Made by a program: the position numbers and the translations under genes
Part shown: piece by piece, positions 1 through 9,800 of the stretch
Position numbering within the stretch: the stretch's first letter is position 1
Layout of the letters: each line of letters starts with the position of its first letter
The notes under the pieces: model-generated
Databases searched by the model: none
Told to the model about the DNA's origin: nothing
The model's input: only the letters and a program-made list of their open reading frames with translations
Assembly (NCBI GenBank): GCA_964617665.1
Contig: CAZUAH010000475.1
Coordinates: 1 to 10,907, forward strand
Length of the DNA: 10,907 nt
Source: JADHUC01 sp964617665
Lineage (GTDB): Bacteria; Planctomycetota; Planctomycetia; Pirellulales; Pirellulaceae
Direction of reading: 5' to 3'

Positions 1-863
1 GCCCCCGAAACCGTCACGGCCGTGCCGGTCACCGCGATCGTCTCAACCAGCGAGTCGTCGCTGACCTTCTTCAGCAAGATGTTCCCCGCGCCCTTCTGAA
101 TCTCCTCGTCAAACGTCATCACCAGGTTCGCCTCAGCCGCGACGCCCGTGGCGTTGTCCGCGGGCGACAGGTTGATGACAGTCGGCGCTGTGGTGTCGGC
201 GGTGGTGAAGTTCCAGGTTGTCGTGCCGCTGATCCCTGCGAAGGCATTCCCCGACAGATCCTTGAACATGCCGGACGCCATTTCCACGTAGTAGCCGGCG
301 CCGCTCCCTAGCGTTGTCGCTGGGTCGATCGTCACCGTTGCCCCCGAAACCGTCACGGCCGTGCCGGTCACCGCGATCGTCTCAACCAGCGAGTTGTCGC
401 TGACCTTCTTCAGCAAGATGTTCCCCGCGCCCTTCTGAATCTCCTCGTCAAACGTCATCACCAGGTTCGCCTCAGCCGCGACGCCCGTGGCGTTGTCCGC
501 GGGCGACAGGTTGATGACAGTCGGCGCTGTGGTGTCGGCGGTGGTGAAGTTCCAGGTTGTCGTGCCGCTGATCCCTGCGAAGGCATTCCCCGACAGATCC
601 TTGAACATGCCGGACGCCACTTCCACGTAGTAGCCCATGCCGCTCCCTAGCGTCGTCGTTGGGTCGATCGTCACCGTTGCCCCCGAGACCGTCACGGCCG
701 TGCCGGTCACCGCGATCGTCTCAACCAGCGAGTTGTCGGTGACGTTCTTCAGCAAGATATTCCCTGCCCCCTTCTCAATATCCTCGTCAAACGTCATCAC
801 CAGATTCGTCTCAGCCGCGATGCCCAAGGCATTGTCCGCGGGCGACAAGTTGATGACGGTCGG
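1..863 (-). repeat. Second Big_5-type Ig-like array, 339-bp near-identical units, truncated by the window edge
   Basis: Residues 3349-3635 hold two complete units (525-863 and 186-524) and the start of a third (3-185). Unit-start Pro codons lie at 861, 522 and 183, an exact 339-bp period. Each unit reads PTVINLSPADNATGVAAE, TFDEEIQKGAGNILLKK, VTGTAVTVSGATVTIDP, GYYVE and TTWNFTTADTTAP. Bases 1-339 and 340-678 differ at only seven positions. The same type of unit occurs at 8433-9104. The array continues beyond base 1, so its copy number is unknown. Confidence 0.92.
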
Positions 864-3800
864 CGCACTCGTGTCGTTCACGTTCTCGTGCCATGCGATC
901 GGTCTGTAGCCGGAGGCACCTAGCACATCCAAGTCCCCATCGCCATCAATATCCGCCGCAGCCACACAATAGGCCCCATCGACATCCGTTGATACAGCGT
1001 GGGGCGAGAAACTACCGCTGCCGTCGTTCTCGTACCAGGCGATCGTGTCGTCGTAGAACGATGCACTGAGCACGTCCAGGTTGCCATCACCGTTCACGTC
1101 TGCCGCAATCACACTTTGGGGGCCGTCGGCGGTGGTGGTAATGACTTGCGTCGTGAAACTGCCGCTCCCGTCGTTCTTGTGCCAAGCGACCATATCGCCA
1201 TCGTCGGAGGCACTCAGTACATCGATGTCGCCGTCATCATCAACATCGGCCGCAGAAACGTCGCGTGCTCCGTCGGCGGCGGTGGTAATCACATGCGTGG
1301 TGAAATTGCCGCTGCCGTCATTCTTGTACCAAGCAATCGTGTTGTCGCCTCCCGACGCGCTGAGTGCATCCATATCGCCATCGCCGTCGAGGTCCGCCGC
1401 GAAAACGCTGAACGGATGGTCCGCGGCAGTCGTAATCGGGTGGGCGGTGAAGCTCTCGCTGCCGTCATTCTCGTACCAGGCAATCGTGTTGTCGTGTGCT
1501 GAGGCGGTGAGCACATCCATGTGACCATCGTTGTTCATGTCGGCGGCATACAGGCTGTAGGCGTAGGCGGCGTTCGTAGTGATGGCGTGCGATGTGAAGT
1601 TCTCACTGCCGTCATTCTCGTACCAGGCAACCGTGCTGTCCCCAGTCGAGGCGCTCAGTACATCGATGTCGCCGTCTCCATCGAGATCGGTCGCGAACAC
1701 GCTTCGAGGCTCATCGACTGTCGAGGTGATCGCGTGAAATGTGAAGGCCCCATTGCCGTCATTCTCATGCCACGCAATGCCATCAATCCCGGTCCCTTTC
1801 GTAGTGCTGACCACATCCATATCGCCGTCGCCGTCCACATCCGCTGAGGTGACGCTGTGGGCTCCAATCGCGCTGGATGCCTCCACGTCGTGGCTACGAA
1901 ACACGCCGCTGGTTGCCAGCGGCGGTAGAATCGTGACCAAGTGGTCCTCGATCTCCCCGTCGTTCGCAGCTCCCACCACTCCGAGGTCGCCCGAGGAACT
2001 CAGCCTGAAGCGTGCAACCGCATCACCATCGGCGGCCCAACTGGGCACATCAAATCGCAAAATGTTGTCGCCCGCACTCACCGCGACGCTGTCGAACACC
2101 TGCTCGAACGGCCCACCCCAGCTGCCGTCGCCATTGAGGTCGATCCAGGCATCTAGTTTTGCACCGCTGGGCGCGTTCTGCACATTCACCGTCACCGTTG
2201 CGTCCAACTGTCCTACCCGGATTGCCCCAAACGTCACACCATCCTCGTCATCAGTGCTCGTCGCGTCGTCCGCGTCCGCATCAGCCGAATGGACTCCATC
2301 GACATCAGCATCGCGGCTCGCACCCAGGGTCGGGCCAACAGCGACGTGTCGAGCACCGTCTTCGTCGAGCGTCGTAGCATAGGGAAGCGGCGCGTCGCCA
2401 AGATCGAGGCGGTAGTTGCCAAAATCCAAATGATCGGCGACTTCACCGGAAGCAAGCAAGACATCATGTTCGTGAACAAGTGTTGGCGAGAATAGGAAAA
2501 CATCAACCTCATTCGCCACTTGATCTAACGCGAAAACAGTACTCTGGTTGTCAGTCGCCAATCCCGAAATACGTGGAGAACTTGTCGCCCTAAAAGGATC
2601 GTACGGATCTGTTCCGGCTTCATCACCGTCACCATCGTTTGGATCAAAGCGGGTTAGTCCCACGAAAGCATGGTAGGTACTCCACAGCTCTCGTCCCAAG
2701 AGCATCAATCCTCCTCCGCCGCCGCCGCCGTGTGACGACCCACCCGGGTCCGCGTAGTCTCTCTTGAAGACGCCGCTCGTTACATTGAACACGCTGACAT
2801 GATCGTGAGTAGTTTCCCCACTTCTTCGCCCGGCAAGGACGAAGACCTCGTCGCCAATCACCTCGATGCCTTTCACGGGCGTTCTGCCGCTCAGGGCGGC
2901 AGTAAGATCGAGGCTCCGACTGGGACTGCCCGTGTTCGGATCCAGAAATTGCACCATTCCCGCGGAATTGACTGCCACGATTTCACCAGCGTGCATATCC
3001 ATTCCAGCAAGCGCATCGGGAGCGGGAATTGCGCCTTGTGTGATTCCCGTTTCCGGGTCGATCGTGAGAATGCTGTCACCGCTGTGAACTAGCAGCTGCG
3101 TCTCGTTGAACGCAAGCGCTTCTCCGGCTGCCTGCGTTAGTCGGATGCTTCGTGACGACGTTATGGGCAGTGGGTTCGGAATACGAGTTGCGACGGGAGA
3201 TGAGGGTGCCCACCCTGCCTGAGCAACCTCTCCTACCGTGTAGTCCCCCGGCTCGACAACCGGGAATTCGTATAGTCCACGTTCTGTTTCTGGGTCGATC
3301 GTGCCGCTGTCATCCAGATCGACGTCTTGGGTTAATGCTGTTGCGACGACCTGTCCCTGGTTATTGGCTAGTTCGATCGTCCAGCCATTCAGACCGGGCT
3401 CGCCAGTGTCGCGCTGGCCGTCGCCATCCAGATCTTCGAACTTTTGGCCATTGATGCGCCCTGCCAATGCGTTGCCGAACATCAATTCCTCGTTGGCTCC
3501 GTTTGCGTCCGGGTCCACTAGTGTCTCTTCCTGGCCCTGCAACAACGTGCCAGCGGCACCGGCAGTCCACACCAATTCCTGACCACTCTGGATTTCGACC
3601 GTCGCGCTTGTCGCCGTCGTTGGCAACACACGCGAAGAGACCGGCAATTCCGCGAGCGTATATGCTCCAGGCCGCAGGCCCGAGAGGCCAAACGCGCCAT
3701 TTCGGTCCGTCTTCACGACCACAGGCTGGGTTAGCGCCCCGCCACTGATCTCAAACTGTACCGGTACCAAGTCGCCGCTTCCGGTGGTCGAACCGAACAG

Positions 3801-6800
3801 GTACAACGTTGATCCGGCCACGGCTCCAATATCACCCACGCCATCCTCGTCCAGGTCGGCGCCGGCATGAAGGCCCAGCAGATGGACCGTCAAACCGTCT
3901 GGAGCAAACGTGTTCAGATCTTCCGTCGACCAGACGGTGTCGAACTCAGTCCCGGATCTCTCGGCCATCGCAACAGGGTTGGCGAACACTAGTTCATCTC
4001 GACCGTCACCATTCAAATCGCCAACGCGTCCGCCCCGGTCCAAGACCGTGGAGAAGCCGGATCCGTTCCATTCGCGGACCTCGATCGTCGAGATGATCTC
4101 CAGGTTTCCATCTCCATCCGTATCGCCAATCGTACCACTGCCCGAGGAAGTACTGAGGAACTGGTTGACGGATCCACCGACGAAGGTCTCGTAGCGATCG
4201 GAAACCACAATGTCTCCCGTCCCGTCGCCATCGAAGTCGACTGCCCCTTGGACACTGTTGTTGCCGTCGCCAATTCCGCTCAACGAAAGACTCGGCATTT
4301 GCGAGAATCCGCCCCCCGGCGAACCCGCGACACGAGTGATCTTCATTGGCGTGCCTTCGGAGGAAATCAGCCATTCGTTAGCGCCGTCGTTGTCGACATC
4401 GCCCACGACCGGGCTGCCGTCCATGATGCCCAGACCGTCAATGGTGTAGACAACACCGTAGCTGTCATTCCCGCTGGATTCGACGATCTTCGCCGTAGAA
4501 TACGAAGTACCCACCAACAACTCGTTCATTCCGTTCTTGTCCACGTCATCTACTCGGCACCCGCGCAACGTGCCGGATAGCGAGTAGCGGGTTGCCAGCG
4601 TGGACGGCCCCGTCTCTTCGTAGATTCGCAACTGCGAACCGTTCCAGACGACGAAGTCCGAATCGTCATCCCCATCCATGTTACCCGCATAGCAGAGCCT
4701 TGCATCGCCGATGGTCAATGCGTATGTATCAGAGAGTCCGTAACCGGTGCCCATCCAGGGCCGGTCCATCTGAGGATCATAGCTGCCGTCCCCGTTCACA
4801 TCCTCAAACTTGAAACCATGGATTGAACCGTCGATGGAGTTTCCGAACATCAGCCTTTCACCCACGACAACCTCCTGTCGCCCGTCTCCGCCGCGCTGGA
4901 TCCGCAAGTTGTCGATGTAGTAGGTGAATGGTTGATCGTTGCTGCTCTGGTAGGTCTGTAGCCACAGTCTGGGGCCGGTACTGCCGGAACGAGAACCGAG
5001 AAAGTCGAGGACAATTCCAGATTCCAGTCCATCCTGATCGTTCAACTCGGCGCCGAAGCTGTACGTCTTGCCGTCGTATGGAAGCCAGAGCATAACCAGA
5101 GACGAGTAGGCGTTATCGAAAGCGTCATTGAAGGCGGGCAACGGTTGCCCGGTGGGCGGTTTCCACCCTGCAGGGGACGATTTGAAGACATCGATGGTGA
5201 CCTGCAATTCATCGAGCGAAGGCGCCGCCGTCAGAAGCGTTCCCAATTCGGCATCGCTGAAATCTGTGATGCCGGTCATCCGCGCGGAGTGAATTGGGAA
5301 CGTGAACTGCCCACCCCAACCGCCACTATAACGCCCCCAATCCCACTGCTGCGCAACGAATCCTTCATCGTCCACTTCCCAATCGTAGTGAAGGGCGGCG
5401 GGCGGAAGCCCTGCCGCTCCTGCGGTCCACACCAATTCTTCGCCCCTGGCGACCGTCAGCTCTACGGATGTCGCCGTTGTCGCGTGGATATGTGACGCGG
5501 TGGGGATCTCCGAAACGGTGTATGTGCCCGGCATCAGGTCAGTCACCCGAAACTCGCCGTTGGTGTCGGTCTGTACGGCCACCGGTGATGACAGATTGCC
5601 GCCCATGATTTCGAATTGCGCCGGCGAGACATCTTCCTGGTCACCCCACGGTCGATCCACGCTTTCGTCGTACGTACCGTCCCCGTCCATGTCCTCGAAC
5701 TTGAACCCATGGATTGAACCGTAGAGGCCCCGATTCAACCAAACGCGATTCGTCCCATCATTGGCTATGAATGCGTCCAGATCACCATCGCCGTCCAGAT
5801 CCCCAAACGCAACGCCTTCGCTGTCTTCGTTCCCCAATTCCTGCAACGTATCCGTGAAGTCTCCGGCGCCATCATTGAGCCACACGTGATTCGCTGCGCC
5901 GAATGCGTTTGCAGCAAACAAATCAGAATCACCGTCCCCATCAACGTCACCCAACGCAACGTCGTTCGTCTGGAAACCTACCAAGGCAGGGCCGCTGGTC
6001 GCGAACGTGCCATCTCCGCTGTTCAGCCAGATACGATTATCCGCGCTCGGTACTGCTCCCTTGACGACCACCGCGTCAAGGTGCTCGTCGCCGTTCAGAT
6101 CACCCAGGGCAACCGCCCGGGATGATTCTGAGCCAAAACTGATACTCGTCGCGAACGTCCCGCTGCCGTCGTTGAACCAGACTCGGTTCGCTCCGGAAGC
6201 ACCGTTGACGATCAATCCGTCCAGATCACCGTCGTGATCGAGGTCGCCCAAAGCGACCCCGAGCGTGAACTCCTCCCCCAGGACCTGCCCGCTGTCGGTG
6301 AACACGCCATGACCGTCATTCATCCACAGTCGGTTACCCTGATCCGTAAGGCGGTTTCCCACCAACGCGTCAAGATCGCCGTCGCCATCGATATCACCCA
6401 ACGCCACATCAAGGCTCTGAGAAGCTCCCAGCAGTTGACCGCTATCAGTGAACGTCCCGCTGCCGTCATTGAGCCAAACCTTGTTCGCGTCGCCTGGGTG
6501 ACCGGCGTTCCCGATGAAGGCGTCGACATCGCCGTCACCATCCAAGTCGCCCAACGCGACAGCGGTCGCACTGGGACTAGGCAACGTCTGTCCGCTATCC
6601 GTGAAAGCACCGTCCCCGTCATTGACCCAAACGTGCATGCCCGCGCCGTTGTCGGCCGTGACCGCGTCCAGGTCCCCGTCTCCGTCCACATCCGCAAGCG
6701 CCACCGAGAGACTGGGAGCGGTGCCCAGAGCCTGCCCTCCGTCAACAAACACCCCGCCCCCACTGGGCGCTGAGAAATTGACGGTGTAATCCTCCACCTC

Positions 6801-9800
6801 TCCGTCGCTTGCCGCTCCACTCACTGGTAGATCGCCTAGCGTGCTCACGCGAAGGCGGGCGAACGTTTGTCCTGTCTTGGTCCAACTCGGCACGTCGAAC
6901 TGCAGGACGTTGTCGCCCGCAGTCACGGCGACGCTGTCGAAAACCTGCTCGAATGGCCCGCCGCAACTGCCGTCGCCATTGAAGTCGATCCAGGCATCCA
7001 GCTTCGCTCCGCTGGGCGCGTTCTGTACATTGACGGTCACTGTTGCATCCAATGCTCCGACCTGAATTGTCTCGAACGTCACGCCGTCTTCGTCTGCCCC
7101 GTCGGCGTCCGCGGCAGCGGAGTGGGACCCGTCGTTCTCGGCATCCCGCGTCGCGCCTAGCGTCGGACCGACGGCCATGTGTCGAGCTCCATCTTCGGCA
7201 ATCGTGGTGGGATAGGGGGCCGGAGCATCACCGAAATCAAGGGCAAGCGTCGTGAAATTCCACGTCCCCGCCCCACTGATGCCGGCAAAGTCATTGCCGC
7301 TTAGATCCTCAAAGGCACCCGCATCCATCTCCACGTAGTATGCCGTACCGCCTGCCAGCGTTATCGTCGGGTCGATGGTGACGGTAGCGCCGGAAATCGT
7401 CACACTGGCGGCGGTCACGGGAATCGTCTCGACGACCGCACCATCCGAGGACTGCTTCAGCAGAATATCGCCCGTTCCCTTCTTAACGTCCTCGTCGAAT
7501 GTGAGCGTCAAATTCGTTTCAGACAAAACGCCTGTCGCGTCATCCGCTGGCGAAAGGCTGTTCACGGCCGGTGCTGTCGTGTCGGCACGATTGATTCGCA
7601 AGAAGTCGTAGTATCCGATTCCGACGTCACCCTTATGTTTGAAGTGGAAGCGATTGTCTTGGTTGCTGACGGACGACGTGGTACTAACCAGTTTCCTATC
7701 TCCCGATGTCGTGTTGACCACCTCGAAGGAGACGTTCGTGCTGTCGTCGGTAATCGTGAAGTCGTACCAAATGCCCGGGTTGATGACCATTGACTCGGTG
7801 ATCGGGTCACCATCCCCATTTACTCCGATGTTGTCGTAGCTGCTGATTCTATACATGACGCCTTCCAGCGGGCGTCCATCATCCGCCAAGCCGACGGTAG
7901 CGCGAGTGAACAAGTTGACCCAGTCCCAGGGGTAGTTGAACTCTATGCGGCCTTCGATAATCAGTGCGCCTTGTGCTGGATCGAAGGACTGCTTGCTGGT
8001 AACGGTGGCGCCGTTGGTCATCCGCAGATTGCCGCCAGACACGCTGGCGTTTCCAATTGGGAACCAAACGTCAGCATCCAGCGTGTTAAAGGGCTCGTCC
8101 AGCGACACCGCCGGCGTGGCATGCATAACCCGGACCGCATGGGCGGCAACTACCGTGACGGGAGCGTTCACGCCGTCGGTAATCACGGCATAGGGGTAGT
8201 AGCTGCCTTCGGCGACCTGAGACGTATTCCAGGTCACGCCGTTCGAGGGATCATCTTCAGAAATGCCCCCAACGATCAGAATGCCGCCGGACCCATCGGT
8301 ATCCGTGTCGTAGAACAGCGATATCGTCGCATCCGAATCTGGGTCGGCATCCGTCCACGCGATCGGGAACGAATGGTCCGCGTAGTCACCATATCCACTC
8401 GGCTCAGTGAACTCGAAAGTGGGTGGCACGTTGATTTGTTCCGTAGTGAAATTCCAAGCCGTCCCACCGGCAATTCCTCCGAAGGCATTTCCGCTCAAGT
8501 CCTCGAAGACGCCAGCAGCTATTTCCACGTAGTAGCCCATGTCGCTTCCTAGCGTCGTCGCTGGGTCGATCGTCACCGTTGCCCCCGAGATCGTCACGGC
8601 CGTGCCGGTCACCGCGATCGTCTCAACCAGCGAGTTGTCGCTGACCTTCTTTAGCAAGATATTCCCTGCGCCCTTCTGAATATCCTCGTCAAACGTCATC
8701 ACCAAGTTCGTCTCAGCCGCGACGCCCGTGGCATTGTCCGCGGGCGACAGGTTGATGACGGTCGGTGCTGTGGTGTCGGCGGTGATGAAGTTCCAGGTTG
8801 TCGTGCCGTTGATTCCCGCGAAGTCGTTCCCTGCCAAGTCCTCGAACGCGCCGGCTGCCACTTCCACGTAGTAGCCCGTCGCCTCCGACAACGTCACCGC
8901 TGGGTCAATCGTCACAGTCGCGTCCGAGACAGCCACCGTGACGCTGTCCACCGTGATCGTCTCAACGAGCGAGTTGTCGCTGACCTTCTTCAGCAAAATG
9001 TTCCCTGCGCCCTTCTGAATATCCTCGTCAAACGTCATCACCAGGTTCGTCTCAGCCGCGACGCCTGTGGCGTTGTCCGCGGGCGACAGGTTGATGACGG
9101 TCGGCGCTGTCGTGTCGGCGGTGGTGAAGTTCCAGGTTGTCGTGCCGTTGATCCCTGCGAAGTCATTCTCTGCCAGGTCCTCGAACGCGCCAGCTGCCAC
9201 TTCCACGTAGTATTCCGTGCTGCCTGCCAGTGTCACCGCCGCGTCGATGGTGACGGTAACGCCGGAGATCGTGACATTGGCAGCGGTCACGGCGATCGTC
9301 TCCACCACCGCGCCATCCGTGGACTGTTTCAGCACGATATCGCCCGTTCCCTTCTGGACCGCTTCATCAAAGGTGATCGCCAGGTTTGCGTCTACGGCCA
9401 CTTCTGTTGCGCCGTCGAGCGGCGCTAGTGTGCTGACGCTCGGTGCGACTGTGTCGATATCGAACTCGGCCTCCGGAGTGTAGGCCGATTGTTCGTTGCC
9501 CGCGGCGTCTCGGGATCCTTCGACGTCAATTTGAATGTCGCCAACGTCGACATTCTCGTCATGGACGTCATAGGTGACTGTGAAGGTATCGCTGTCGGTC
9601 CAATCGGCCACCGGATTGGTCAAGGTGTTCTGGTGGGACGGGGCAAACGAAACCGTGGGGTTGACCCCGACATCCATCGGCTCGGAGAAATCCACGGTCA
9701 CGGTGAACGTCTTACCTGCTCCCGTATCCGTATCACTGATCAGCGAATCGCTGACAGTTACCCCAGTGACGGTCGGTTGCGTTGTATCATTCAGATTCTC

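Noticed and set aside
1..863. Direct repeats considered as a CRISPR array or a mobile-element repeat
   Set aside because: The 339-bp units are entirely coding, have no spacers, are in phase with the reading frame and encode Ig-like domains.
999..1502. Plus-strand frame with internal repeats (AAVVLVPG-like)
   Set aside because: Its periodicity is exactly that of the 147-bp FG-GAP units on the minus strand; the repeat pattern is a by-product.
1741..2382. 213-codon plus-strand open frame
   Set aside because: It is antisense to the GEVED domain and array C. Its Ser/Pro/Thr-rich translation is the mirror of Asp- and Gly-rich codons on the other strand and has no recognisable domain.
2700..2740. 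GCC-rich microsatellite considered as a regulatory or structural repeat
   Set aside because: It lies in frame and encodes seven Gly; a coding loop is the simplest explanation.
6320..6820. 166-codon frame on the minus strand starting with Met
   Set aside because: It is off-frame relative to array B; the in-frame reading gives clear VWLNDG and GDLDGDGD motifs over the same bases, whereas this one gives Arg/Trp-rich noise.
7971..8552. 193-codon plus-strand open frame
   Set aside because: It is antisense to the ConA-like and Fn3-like coding region, has no domain, and the opposite strand explains every base.
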